Of a DNA stretch of 64,000 bases, positions 14,289 to 26,500 are shown piece after piece (positions within the stretch are counted from its first letter, which is position 1; every line of letters starts with the position of its first letter). The position numbers and the translations under genes were made by a program. The notes beneath the pieces were generated by a model. That model was not told where the DNA came from, searched no databases, and was given only the letters and a program-made list of their open reading frames with translations. Source of the DNA: Cafeteria roenbergensis (taxonomy: Eukaryota; Sar; Bigyra; Bicosoecida; Cafeteriaceae); contig VLTN01000008.1 in the NCBI GenBank assembly GCA_008330645.1, forward strand, positions 496,001 to 560,000, written 5' to 3'.

Positions 14289-14440
14289 CTACCGCGACTC
14301 TCCGCGCCCCCGCAGCCAGCAGCGGCCTGCGCACGCTGAGGCAGGGCGCCCACCGAGGTGCGAGGGTTGCGCGCGATTTGCATGAGACTTTGAACGCCCC
14401 TCATCGTGCACGCCTGCCCTCGTTCCCTCCCCTGGCATAG

Positions 14441-16204
14441 TCAAAGCTGCGCGTTTTCGGCCTGGTGGAACCAGTCGGTGCTGCTCACGAGCACAGCAAG
14501 CAAAACCGACCCCACGCACGCTCCTGCTTGGACGGCCGCACTGGCGTAAAGTGTCACCCTATGTGAGGCCGACGGGGACGCCGAGCGAGCGGCAGCGGAG
14601 CAGCCCCCTGCCGCAAACCCTCCGTTCCTGGCGAGCAGAAACAAGCGCGCGCGCTGCAGCCCCATGGCAAGCCGTGCAAGCGTGTACACCAAGGCCACAA
14701 ATACTGCTGCGCCTGCACTTCCTCCCCATGGTGCGCCCGGGCCCGCAACAGCCACGACGACGAGGGCGACGCTGGCCGCGGCCCAAACAAACGTCAAAGA
14801 GCCCGTCACGACAGCCGACGGCGCCACGAAGGCCGGGGCCAGCGTGAGCAGCGCGCCAACTGGATCGGCGAGCAGGCCCGCCGTGTTGGCCCATCGATAG
14901 GTCACGCCCGGGTCGGAGCTTCTCATCTCAGCGGTGGCATTGCCCCACGCCACCCGTGCCTGACTTGCCGGGGAGGAGGGCGTCTGTGGCGCCTCCCTGG
15001 GGTCGAGGGGCGCGCAGGCGTAGGGGAGCAGGGCCGTCAGGGCGCCGTTCTGGGCGAAGCTGAGCGCGAGGAGGAGGAGGAGAAGCCTCGCATGCGGAGC
15101 GACCGACCTCGCCAGGCGAGCCCACCGGGAAGCAAACGCCGACGCCGCGGCGCCGGGCGGCGAGGCGGGGGCGACGGTCCCGCCGGAGCGGCGCTCCACG
15201 ACGTGCTCCTGACTGGCCGGCGCATCCGTCGAGCCGCCCCCGTCGCAGCCAGCCACTCCCGCACCGGCGTCGGCGCAGCCACCGAGCGCCGGAACCCGGG
15301 CGCCACTGGAGGTTGCGCCGCGATCCCCATCAAGCCCTGGCTTGGCTGTCGCCAGCTCTGCGTCAGGGGGCGACGCCGGCTCGGCTCGCTTCTCAGGGGG
15401 CGGCACTCGCCGGCAGAGCACGACGAAGGCCGCAACGGAGAGGGCGAGCACGCCGGCCATGGCCAGGAAGAAGCCCAGCGGCGACAGGGTCGGCGCGTGG
15501 TCCGCGCCGGCTTGCGCCGCCTGCGTGAGCGCGAGAAGGCCGGGGAGCACGCCGCTCATGCCCTCCCCCACCGCCATAGCCGTGGTCATCTCGGGCGGAA
15601 ACAGGCCGGCGAACGGCCAAAACGTGACCGTAGACACACAGTCCACGCCCCCGGCAAGGAACGTAAGCGCGAGCAGAGCGACGGAGTGCTCGCTGCCACC
15701 GATGCTTGCCGTGGCCCTCCACGTGGCCCCCAGCAGCACCGTGGCCGCCATGCCCACCAGCAGGACAACGAACACGGCCACGCTCGTGACCTTCAGCGAG
15801 GCGGTCGACACCGTGGCCACAGCCTCGCCGTCGTCTTGCCGGCCTGCCAGCGCGAGGTGAGCGTCGCGCATCGGCATCTCAAGGCCCGCGCCGCTCCCGC
15901 CATCGGTCAGTGCGTCTTCGGCGCCCCCAAGCAGGGGGTATGCCCCTTCCGACGCCGGCCTGACGCCCCCGGCCGCTGCCGAAGGCGCTGGCAGCAAGCA
16001 GGCGCGAACCGAGAGGTATGCAAGAGCGAACACGTTCGCCAGCTGAATGGCCAGCCCCAGCAAGGCTCCCAGCCCCCAGCCTTCCGGAGCTGTGGAGGCG
16101 AACAGAGGAAGCTCCGCGAAGACGGAGTTGACAGTGAGCCACGACGCCGAGCCAAGGGCAACAAAGCACGCCCACTCGAAAGGCGAGTCGCAAGGCAGCC
16201 TCAT
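14441..16204 (-). CDS. SLC52-type riboflavin transporter
   Basis: One exon of about 587 residues, starting at the ATG that places the first helix near the N-terminus (MRLPCDSPFEWACFVALGSA). It is a polytopic membrane protein with roughly ten or eleven hydrophobic helices. Family-diagnostic stretches include ALGSASWLTVNSVFAELPLF with PEGW and AIQLAN shortly after, and a later VDCVSTVTFWPFAGLFPPE followed by GEGMSGVLPGLLAL. These match vertebrate RFVT/SLC52 proteins (about 450 residues) in order. The extra length is two low-complexity hydrophilic loops, one near 15880-16000 and a long central one near 15130-15400. The expected role is riboflavin uptake at the plasma membrane or a digestive vacuole; substrate is inferred from family. 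Only 216 bases separate it from the divergent HIT gene. Confidence 0.85.
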   Translation of the reverse strand: MRLPCDSPFEWACFVALGSASWLTVNSVFAELPLFASTAPEGWGLGALLGLAIQLANVFALAYLSVRACLLPAPSAAAGGVRPASEGAYPLLGGAEDALTDGGSGAGLEMPMRDAHLALAGRQDDGEAVATVSTASLKVTSVAVFVVLLVGMAATVLLGATWRATASIGGSEHSVALLALTFLAGGVDCVSTVTFWPFAGLFPPEMTTAMAVGEGMSGVLPGLLALTQAAQAGADHAPTLSPLGFFLAMAGVLALSVAAFVVLCRRVPPPEKRAEPASPPDAELATAKPGLDGDRGATSSGARVPALGGCADAGAGVAGCDGGGSTDAPASQEHVVERRSGGTVAPASPPGAAASAFASRWARLARSVAPHARLLLLLLALSFAQNGALTALLPYACAPLDPREAPQTPSSPASQARVAWGNATAEMRSSDPGVTYRWANTAGLLADPVGALLTLAPAFVAPSAVVTGSLTFVWAAASVALVVVAVAGPGAPWGGSAGAAVFVALVYTLARLAMGLQRARLFLLARNGGFAAGGCSAAARSASPSASHRVTLYASAAVQAGACVGSVLLAVLVSSTDWFHQAENAQL

Positions 16205-16420
16205 CACACAGCCGGGCGCGCTCGCGAGCAGCGTCCTGCCGCCGCGAGTGCCGAGGTCAGCGGCCCAGCAGCAAAGGCCTCCAGCAGGACTTGCAGCTTC
16301 ACGCCGGCAGCAACCTTGCAAGTGCCACGCTCCGCGGCACGGACTGAAAGGCCGTGGCCGGCAGCGTGGATGACGTGGCAGGTGCGGAGCCCAGCCGCTG
16401 CAAGCGGCACACCCGCCGCC

Positions 16421-17204
16421 ATGGGCGCCCGACCGAGCGGACCCGTTGTCCGCAAGACGGTCGAGTACGAGCGCCGCGAGGGGGGCGGGGAGGGGCCCGT
16501 GCGCGCGTGCCTGTTTTGCTCCATCGTCGGCGGGCGGGCGCCGGCAACCAGGCTGTACATGGACTGCGTGTGCTGCGCCTTCCTCACTCGACGCCCCGAC
16601 GCCGCCAAGCACGTTCTTGTGAGCGCAGCGCGCGCCGCACAAAGGCCGCAGCGAGGTTTGCTTTGCGCTGGCTGGGGCCGAGGCCGCGCCTGCCCGCACT
16701 TGCCCAGCATTTTCGCAGGTCGTGCCTCGCCGCCACGTGCGCAACCTTGGGGACGTGGGGCCAGACGACGCAGCTCTCGTCTCCCACCTGAAGCACGTTG
16801 GATCGGCAGTTCTGGACCGCATGTCGCTGTCCGCCGCGGCGGCAGGGCCGGTGGCGGCTGACGACTCCCTGGTTCCCGTGCCTGCGGAGCTCGCCACGCG
16901 AGAGCGCGAGCTGGCCAAGGAGCACACCTGCGACGATTGCACGGCAGCGCAGAGCAGCACGCTGCTCTCGCCCCCTGCGGATGCCGTGCCGGTGAGCGCT
17001 GCTGCGCCCGACGACGAGCGCGACGACCGCGTGTTTGCATTTCACGCCCCGCCGTACAACTCCGTCGACCACCTGCACCTGCACTGCATGGCGCCCCCCT
17101 TCACGGGGTGGAAGGGGTCATGGTCCCACTGGACGGGGGGCTACTGGTCGCCAAGCGCCGACAGCATCGTCGCAGGCCTCGAGGCGGGCAAGGCAAGGGC
17201 GTAG
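16421..17204 (+). CDS. HIT-family nucleotide hydrolase, HINT3-like
   Basis: Two exons, 16421-16618 and 16719-17204, encode 227 residues. The join after HVL is phase 0 (donor GTGAGC, acceptor TTTCGCAG) and restores KHVLVVPRRHVRNLGDV, the standard HIT core. The N-terminal segment CLFCSIVGGRAPATRLY and the catalytic triad HLHLHCM (H-x-H-x-H-x-x) identify a histidine-triad adenosine phosphoramidase. The C-terminal block around FHAPPYNSVDHLHLH and TGGYWSPSADSIVAGL resembles animal HINT3 more than HINT1. A central Ala/Pro-rich linker with C-x2-C (EHTCDDC) is family-variable. HIT proteins hydrolyse AMP-linked phosphoramidates; the natural substrate here is unknown. No targeting signal is evident, so the protein is probably cytosolic or nuclear. 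Confidence 0.9.
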
Positions 17205-17584
17205 GCCCGACTGCGGCCATGCGTGGCAGCGCTCGCAGGCACGGGGGTGCGAGGCTGTGTGTTCGTGGATGCGTGTGCGTGAGTGCACACTTGTGTGCGC
17301 GGCGTGCGTTTGTGTGCCCGTCGCGGGGACGAGGATCCCGTTCGATAGTGGCACCCTATCGCGTGCTCAAACCGCGGCAAAATCAGATAGTCAGAATGGT
17401 CAATTTGCAGTTGGGTCGCGCCATGACGCGCACGGCACTAGGACAGGCCAGGAGCGCCATCCTTGTCTTCTCCGCCCCGTACGCGGCGCAGCGGTTCAAT
17501 TTGAACGCAAGCGTGTTCGCCCCCCCCCACACCACACCCCCCACACCACACCACCCGCTTCCATCGCCGCCGATTTGCACACGG
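17205..17584. other. convergent intergenic region with GT-rich stretch
   Basis: This lies between the HIT gene and the giant gene, whose 3' ends converge. It contains a purine-pyrimidine alternating GT/CA-rich run at about 17255-17320 and a C/A-rich run at about 17520-17555. Nothing coding is recognised; probably the two 3' UTRs. Confidence 0.45.
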
Positions 17585-20500
17585 CTACCACAAGCCCTCC
17601 CGCAGCGAGCCCCGGCCACTGCCCGCTGCCCCTCCGCTCCCGCGAGAGGTGGGCCCTGAACCGAATACATCGCGGCGCGCGGCGCGACGACCCACGGCCG
17701 GAAGCGCAGGGCCCGACCTCGTGAGACCCGCCGTCGCAGCCAGGTCGAACAGCGGGTGCCGCTTCGGCGCCGCCGGTGGCTCCGCGCGCGGCTCCGCATG
17801 CGGGTCAGCCGCGCCATGCCCTCGCGCTCCATCGGCGGCAGCGGTAGACACCGGACGGGGCTTTTCCGTCGCGGCAGAGCTGGGGTCAGTGGGCAGAGCG
17901 GGGGCCACCCAGGCCGTCCGGGCGCCAGGTCCAGCTCCGCCCCTCGAGCTCCGCCGAACGGGCGCGAGCGCCGCCTCTGACCCAGAGTGAACTGGCCCCG
18001 CCCTGCGGGCGGTGGGGCCGGTCGCGCCTGCAGCCGAGACGCGACCAGCGCCCACCGCTCGCGCCATCTCCCGAGCGTGCGCAGCCGCTGCCAGGGCGCG
18101 CTCTTCCAGCCCGCGTAACCGCGCATCGTCCTTTCGTTCCGCGTCTGCGTTGCCAGCGCCGGTGCTGAGCCTAGCGCCGCGAGCGTCTGCGCGACCGTGA
18201 GACGACGTCGTGGCGCTGAAGGGCCGCCACTCCGCCCACGCTGAGCCGCTGGTTGCTCCCTCCGCACGGAGCGCTCTCGAGGGGCCAGCACCAGCCGCCG
18301 ATTCGGGGCGGCCGCTGCGGGAACCCGCCCCCGACGGGGTGCCATGCCAGGTGCCCCGGGCAGCGCCCCGCCTGTCCCCCGCCCGTCCCCGAGCAACGCT
18401 GGACACCCCCGGGGTCGCTGCCGGCGAGCTGGCGGCTTGCCGACCTGCCTTCGCACCGCGCTCGTCCTCTGGCGCCCAGAACGGCCCGCCGAGCACCCCC
18501 GCGGCCTGCTCGGCCTCCACCACCTGTCCTCTGGCAGACGCCTCGATCAGCGCGTCCACAGCAGCGGAGCGGTGCATACGGTGCCCGCCGTCCGCGTTGC
18601 GGCCGGCCGCAAGATTCGCCGCCGCGGCCTCCCGAGCGGCAGCGCGCCGCGCTCTCCGGCTTGCCTTGTCGCGACTGCGGGCCGACCCGCGCCTCTGAGC
18701 CACCTGCGGACCGCCTCGCTCGTCGCCGGCGACGGCAGCAGTTTCGGGCGCAGCCGCATCCGCCTCTCCGGCGCGGGACGCTTGCTGCTCCTGCCCGCGA
18801 ACCGGCGCTCTGACGAGGGGCAGGACTCGACGGCTGCGGGGCACCCCCGCCGTCAACCCGGGTTGGCGGGCGCTGGCGGCCTGGGCACCGCCGCTTCCGG
18901 GGCTCGCGAAAGCCGCCGGGGCGTCGAGGCCCGGCGTCGGCAAGCTGTCCAGCGGAGGGGCCTGGCGGCTCCTTGGCGGGGCAGCGCCTCGCGGCCCGGT
19001 CGTGATGGGCGGGAGGTCGGGCAGGAGCCCAGCCGGCGGGGCTGCGCGCTCCCCTGCTGGCAAACGCTTGCTGGCCGTGGAGCCGGTCGCTGCTGGCGCG
19101 GCACCGGCCTGAGCGCGGCCCGCAGCGGTTGCGAGCGCCTCTGCTGCTGGCGCGCCTTGCCTGGCCGCTCCGCGCCGCTGCCACTGCGGCGGGGCGGGAG
19201 GAGGACCGGGCGCGTGCGCCGGATCGCGCACTGGCGCCGCTGCAACGCCAGCGTTGCTGCTTCGCTGCGCACTGATCACGGCGCCTTCGAGAGCAGCCAG
19301 GTCCGCTCCCGCTGGCGATATGGACCCCCTGGCAGCGCCATTGGACGCGATCTGGCCAGCCTTTGCCGAAGCCGGCGGCGGAGGCCTCTTTGGCCCAGAG
19401 CCCGACCCCGGAGACGACAGAGTTCGGCGCGGCGGCGGAGGCGGCGTTGGCTTTGCCCCCTGAGATCGGGCCACGGACGACACCGGCCGGGGAGATATGA
19501 CCCCGGGTGGCAGGGACGACAAGTCGCCCCCGGAGCGCATCGATCGCGGAGACAGCTCCAGCGACGCGTCCGCGGACAGCGCGTGAATGGAGGACCCAGC
19601 GACGGAGGGATCCGTCGCGAAGCTTCCCAAGCCAGCCAGGGCCGCATCCTTGGCGCCAGCCGAACGCGGTGGCGCCAGCGACGCCGATGCGGAGAGCCGG
19701 TCCGAGCCGTCCACGGCAGCCGTGAAGTCGCTGGTGTGCGATGCTGCAAGCCCTCTTGCCGCCACGAGGGTCCCGCCCGGTCCCCGCGCAGGCAGGCGCA
19801 CCAGGCTCCTGCGAACCCCCCCAGCAGCGTGGCGCAAGAGCCGCCGCAGCACGGGGTCGATGCCAGCGGCGACCGCCTCACGGCCGCCGTCGCTGTCGTC
19901 CCGGCCGACGGATGACCTGGCTGTCGACACGCCCACCACGCTGCCCACGGAGCTCCGCTTGCCACTCACCACAGACACTGCGAGGCCTCCTGACCCCGTG
20001 GACGACGCGCGCTCTCGCCCAGGCTTGGGCGCGAAACCGCGCCGCTCGATGGAGCCCCGCCTGTCATTTCCGAAGATGCCAGCCCGCGACGAGGCCACGC
20101 GCGGCAGGGCGCTGGACCAGCGGCTCGGCCGGGAGCCGTCCGCCTCCGGCCCGGCCGACATGCCGCGCCTGGCGCTGGGCAGGCCGCTGCGCACAGAGCG
20201 GAGGCCCTCTGCGGACCCGCTGCTTGGCCGCGCCACCGGCAGCCCAGCGCCCTGTTCGTGGTTCTCCTGCGCCCGAGCTGCGGACAGGTTGGCCACGGAC
20301 GGTGTCTCGAAGAACCGGCGCCGCACCGACGCCTTGGAGGCCCGAAGAGGAGTCACGCCGCCGGTTCTCAGCACCGCAGCGGGCCCATCCGAGTCCGAGC
20401 TGTGGTCAGAGCCGGCGGTCTGGAGAGGCCTGGCCCCGCCCCCGCCCACGCCCCCGCCCACGCCGCTGCCGCCGCGCCCCCTCTCTGCCTCGACAGAGGC

Positions 20501-23500
20501 GCTGCCGCCGAGCGGAGGCCCGCCCTGGTCCGCCTCGGAGGGCGCAGAGAGAAGCGCCGCCGCCGCAGCAGCAGCGGCCTCGGCCCGCATGACTGAGGCG
20601 AGCGGGTTGAGCTGCTCCAGCGAGGCCTGATGTTGCAGCGACGTTGCTGGGTTTCCACGCCGCGCGGGCGGAGCAGCGGCCGTGGGCCTGGTTCGGCTGC
20701 GGCGGAGCAGGCGGCGTCTCTGGCGCAAACAGTCCCGCAGCAGCTGCCGGCACGGGTACCTGTCAAGAGCAAACACGGGGCAGATGACGCCGCCGTCGTG
20801 GGCAGGGGGTGAGGGCGAACGGGTTTCCAGCGCAGCGGCAGCAGCAGCGGCGGCCCGGGGCGTCGCTCGCCCCTCTGGCTGGTTCACGATTGATGGCACC
20901 GGTGCCCAGCCCGGGACGACCCCGGCCAGAGGGTGGCCCGGCTCGCTGAAGGCGGCAAAGGCCGCGTGGCCCATTGCGACCCAGTCCGCCTCGCTCACCC
21001 GGCCCGTGGCCTCCTGCTCGAACCGGTTGAACATGGCTGCGATGGCCTCATCGGCCAGCAGCCACGTGGCCATGTACGAGCGGACCATGTCCTCTGAGCA
21101 CAGGAACCGGAGCCTGCGCCGCGTGGCGCGGCGGGCTGCCCCTCGCGCGCGCCGCCTGTGGGCATCTTGTAACGTCTCCTGCTTCAAGTAGAATTGCGCG
21201 TCGAGCGGCATGGAGGGCGCCGTGTCGCTCCTCACCCACTCGTGGGCCCCGCCCTCGTGATGCGTGCCATCGGAGCTGCCGACGGAGGCGTCGCGAGGGG
21301 CGTGGCCGAGATGTGACGGCGGCAGGGCGGGCGACACCGGCGCGCGAATCGCCAGCATGGGCCGCCTGCTCGGCGGTGCCGACAGTTGCACCCCGTCGGA
21401 CCCGGACGGGCTGCTGCGGAGCGACTGGCGCGAGCTGGCGCGGGCCAGGTCCGCAGGCGAGCCAGGCGTTGGCGGGCCGGGAGGAGGGGGCGGTCTCGTG
21501 GCAGGCGGCGGGGGCGGAGTTCGCTTCGGCCGCTGGGGTGACGTGGCCGGCCTTCGAGGCGGGGTTGCAACGCCGACCTCGCTGGCAAGCGTCCGCGGAG
21601 CCTGCCGCGGCGGCGCCGATGGGGGCTGCGAGCGAGGGGTTCCGTCTTGCCTCAGGGCCGCCACTCGCGGGTTGCCGCTGCTCGACGAGAGCACGCCCGG
21701 CCTGGGCCAGAATCGTTGCCCGCCGCCATGGTCGAGAGAGACAGCGCCGGGCCTCGGCGCTCCGAGCGTCCCGAACGACGACGAAGTCGGCGACGTGGAC
21801 GCCGACGACGAGTTCGAGCCAGATGCTGAGTCGTGGGCAGGATTGCCGCCCAGCGCGTCCAGCTGCCGGCTTCCGCGGGTGGCTCGCTGGGGACTGGCAA
21901 CGGCGCCGTGGTCGGCCTCCATCGCCCCGTCCTCGTACCGGCTGCCCTCTTGGCTCTCTTCGTCGTCCTCGTCGTCCTCGTCGTCCTCGACGCCCTCAAG
22001 CACTGTCGCCACTGTGGGCTCCGGCGAGTGGGGCGGCGACCTGGCGACCACGCCGATGACGGAGCTGAACGGCTTGCGAGCCACGGAGGCGCCAGCCTGA
22101 GCTGCGGCGGAAATCTGCCCCGGCAGGGCTGCTCTGGCCAGCAGGCTCCCATGGGGTTCCGTCCGGGGCGGCTGGGACGGCAGCTCGTGCGGCGTCTGCA
22201 GCTCGCTCTCGGACGAGGCTGCAGTGGCGACGGAGGCCTCGCTCGTCGCGTCGGAAGAGCTCTCATCCTGCGCGAACCTGGCCGAGCGGCGGGGCACACC
22301 GGGCCACTGCTTGTGAGCGAAGCGCTTCGACATTCCAAGCGCGTCCCGACCGGCGATAGCGCCGGAGCTGCCCAAGCCGACGACCAGCTCGTTGTCCTTA
22401 ACCCGCCGCTTCCGCCTCGGCGGCTGGTCGGCAGCGACCTCGCTGTTCAGCTCGTAGCGCAGAGCCTCCTGAAGGACCCTGCTGCGCAGCTCGCCGACGT
22501 CGGCCCAGCCGCTGCCCTCCGGGTCAACGGCCCGGAAGAGGTGGCGAAAGAGCCTCGCGCGACGCCGCATCCGGCGGTCCGAGTCGGGCACCACTCCTGG
22601 CAGAGGGACGTAAAGCAGGCCCGGAGGCAAGGACTTGCTGCAGCGGCCGTCCTTTCCAGCCGAGAGCAGCGTGCTGCCACCGCCAGGGGCGTCGTCACTG
22701 CTGCCGAGGCCTCCGACGGCGAGGTCTCCTTCGCTCCCCTGGCCGAACTGGCTCGCCGGCCTGGGCGCCGGAAGCTCGGCGTAGTATCCGCGGGTGGAGA
22801 CGCCGCCGAAGAGCGGCGCCAGAGGGTGCCGGGGGCACCGCGGTAGCTCCTTGGCAGGAGCCAGGAGCGACAAGCCCGCAGCAGCTGCCGTCGGCCCTTG
22901 GCTCAGCTGCGCAGAGCGCAGCGCAGGCGCGCCGGATAGGCGCGGGGGAAGCACCGTGCCGAGCTGGGCCCGGCGAGCGTACTCCCTCTGCGAAGCAGCC
23001 TCCAGCGCGGCGTGCTTGGTGCCCGAGGCGGCCACCCACTGGTGGAGGCGGGTCAGGAGCGTAGTCCAGCTGACGTTTCCCAACGCCCGCGCGGCCGCAA
23101 CAACGGCGGCTGGTCGCGAGGCGCGGGCGAGTGCTGCGGCAGCTGGTGTCCGCCGCTTCGGCCGGCACGCCACGTCGACGCTCGGCCGGGTGCGCTCCAG
23201 CATGGCTGCCGGGGAGAGGTTCTCCTCGTCGCTGTCAAAGCCACTTGCCTGCCTGAGCAGGCTGGGCCCCGCCGAAGAGCCGCCGCTGTCCTGCAGCAGG
23301 CCTCCTGTCCACATGCTGCTGCTCACCGTGCCTCCTGTGCCCCAATTGGCAATGTGCGAGGACCCCTGCGCAGGGATGAACGTGCCAAACTGATTGTAGG
23401 AGCCGGAGCTCCCGCGGCGTGCCGCCAGGGCCGCTGCTTGGAGCCTGGGGTGCCCCCAAGGAGCCTGTGAGCCAACGGACCTGGGCGGCTCGCTCTCCCG

Positions 23501-26500
23501 GGAGTCCTGCTGGCCCTCTCGCGCCAGCGCCTCGAGCCGCTGGTGCTGCGACAGCACGCTGCGCGACCGACCGCGCTGCCTGGCCTCATCAGCCCGCCCC
23601 TGAAGGAGCGCTCGCGCCATCGGCGTTGCGTTGCCGGGCCCGTCCGAGTCGTCCGAGTCCTCGGCCATGCTTGGGCTCGCGTCTGCATGGGCTTGGTCCT
23701 TGGCCTGAGCGCCTGACAGTGCCGACGCTGTGGGCGAGACGACGTTGGGGTCCCACGATGCCTGCCCGCTCCTGCCACGCACCGAGTTGAACGCCATGGG
23801 CTGCAGGTCGGGGCTAGCATGCGCCCCGTGGTGGGCGAGCCGCGAGGGCGAGCGGTATCCGCTGTCCGACGCCGAACGCATCAGCCGAGGCTCGGTGCCG
23901 GTGTTCCCGGAACCGGTGCGCATGGAGCCGGTGTCCCCCGAGCCGGTGCCAGAATCCCCTTCGCCCGGCCGCCCGTGGCGCTCCGGCGACCGCGAGAGCC
24001 TGCTGGCGCGGCCTGGTGTGCGCGTGCCGGTCGGCGAGAAGGGCCTGGAAGCCGCGATGTTGGACCGAGAGCCAGCCCTGGCCCGGCCCGAAGGGGAGCC
24101 GGCTCCTGTGGCCTTGGGCGAGAACAGCGCCGCTCCGCTGGCGGGCACGAGCGAGGCGCGGTGCGCGTTGAAGCGCACACCCCCAGCCGCGGGCGACGGC
24201 GTCCCGGGCGTCCTCGCCGAGAGCGGCGAGTTGGCAGACAGCCGGCTGACGGGCGTGTGATGCCGCTGCCCAGCAGGGCGGCCTTCGCTCATCGGTCCTG
24301 CCATGGGCGACCCAGGGGAGAAGCCGGAGCTCCCTTGGCTCGCTAGCCGCAAGCGCGCAACGGCCTCGGGGAGGGGCGCCTCCGTGTAGGCGCGCAGGCG
24401 GGGCGAGCCCTCGCTGGCAGGGGCCTGGAAGCGCTCCCGCCCCGACTTGTTCGGCTCCGGCGCGGTGCCGGTGAGTCCTCCAGCCATCTGCCGCGAGCTG
24501 GCTTGCGAGCTCTCCACCGAGAGCGGCGAGCCCAGCCTCGCTCTTTGCACCCGCGAGTCCTGGCCTTGGGCGGAGTCGCTGCTGGCGGCCTGGACGGAGT
24601 GCGGAGCCGCGTGAATGTCCGACGCGGCGCGACCCCGACCCGGATGCGCCCGCGCCCCCAGCTGGCCGGACGCTGGGGAGATGGCAATTGCAGAGATGAT
24701 CCCGCCTCCGGCGGCAGAGAAGCGGGGAGCCAACTGAGCCTTTCCAACGCTTCCAGCGTCGCTCGGCGAGGCGGTGGGCCTGCCGAAAGGGTCGGCCGAC
24801 AAGGCCAGCTGCACAGCCGAGCTCAGTTCAGGCTGGGAAAGGCCACCGCGACCTGCGCCCGCGCCGGCATCAGCCCCTCCGCCTGCTGCAGCGGCAGCGG
24901 CAGCGCCAGCGCCAGATACGCTGCTGCTGCCAGTGCCGGGCTTGGAACTGCTGCCCTTGCTGTCGTTTTGCCGGAGCGGAGCGTGCAGCCGCCGCAGCCG
25001 CCGCACCTCGGCCGCAAAGGCCCCGTCCTCGCTCGAGGCAGTGCTTGCCAAGGACGTGTCGGAGCCGTCGCGGCTCGTGTGCGCGTCCGTCCCAGGGAAG
25101 GCGCTGCCGCCTGCAGGCTGCCACTGCCCCCCCCGCAGCTGCTCCGCGCCCGTGCCGAGCGATGACTGACTCGCAGCTGGATTGAGCGCATGCCTGCCCC
25201 CCTTGGCGTTCCCGCCAGCTGGCTTCGACCCCCCTAGACCGGCGGCCCCGCCGAGGCCGCCTGCCCCGTCAGCCTCGTGGAAAGCGTTGCTCTCGCTGCC
25301 TGCGCTGCTGTCGTCCTCCTCCGGCTCCCCGCTGCTGTCGTCGCCATCCGACACGAGCGATGCCGTGACAAGCGCCACAGCGGCAGCGGCGGCTTTGGCG
25401 CTCTGCCTGGCCCCTTGCGACATGCGCCGCGTCTTGGCCCTGGCAAGGACGCTACCGCGCCGAACCTTGCGGGCAGGCTTCTTGGACCGCTTTCGCTGCT
25501 GAGGCGCGTGCCACTCGCACTGCAGCGCGGCCGCGGCAGCTCGCCACTGCTCCGGGGCGTCACGGCCGATGCCCGCTGGCCGAAAGGCCCCTTTGGTGAC
25601 GAGCGAGCGCACGTTGAGCCATCGCTTCTTGCCGCTGCTGGCAAGCGCAGCGCCGAGCCCGCGCGCCGCCTTCCCCAGCGGCGTCGACCCGCCCGCGGCT
25701 GGGCTGGTGAGGTCCATAGGGCTGGGCAAGTCCGAAGCACGCGCCTGGCCGCCGATCTTGGCGGACCCGTGCGGGGCAGTCTCCACGCTGGGCGGCCAGA
25801 GACCGGAGGCGCCCGAGGAGGCCGACGCCGGGCTGCGGGTGAGCCGGCTGCCGGGCATGCGGGACGCCCGCCGACGCGACGCCGCACTCCTCCCGCCCGG
25901 ACTGCCTGGCTGCGAGCCGAAAAGCCCCGCCCCCGGCGACCTGATGGGGGGCGACGGGGACAGCGACCGCGCTCCGAGCAGGCCGGACAGGGGCGATGTG
26001 CGCGACGCAAGGGCAACCTTTGCAATCGTGCTGCGCTCGGCCGGGGGCTCGGCCTCAGCGGCGGAGGACCTCGCGCCGATGGCCGACCCTGCTGCTTCGG
26101 GCTCTGGCTTCGGCCTGGCCACCAATCGCTCAACCTGCTGCTCGTCCAGCTCGGCGCCCGCCATGCCCAGGACGCGCCGCGCGATCGCGGCGGCGGTCCG
26201 CCCGCTGCCCGACTGCTCGCGGGCCTGCATGCGAATCCAGCGCCGGCGCCGGCGGCGCAGGGCCCGCTTCGCCCGCTGGTCGCGCCGCCACACGTCCAGC
26301 ATCAGGCCGTCCACCGTCACCTCCGTCGGGAGGACGTCGGCGCTTCCCAGAGTGACCGCAGACGCGACCCGAGCCGGGGGCCCAAGCTTGGCATTCTTGG
26401 CGGAGCGGCGCAGGAAGGCGGCCTTCAGCCAGCCGAGGGTGCCGCCAACGCGGTCGCGGGGCCGTGGCGGCTTGGGCATCTCGGAGCCCAGCGGGGACTC

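Noticed and set aside
15092-16861. 589-codon plus-strand frame across the transporter and HIT genes
   Set aside because: Antisense to conserved SLC52 helices and out of frame with the HIT core.
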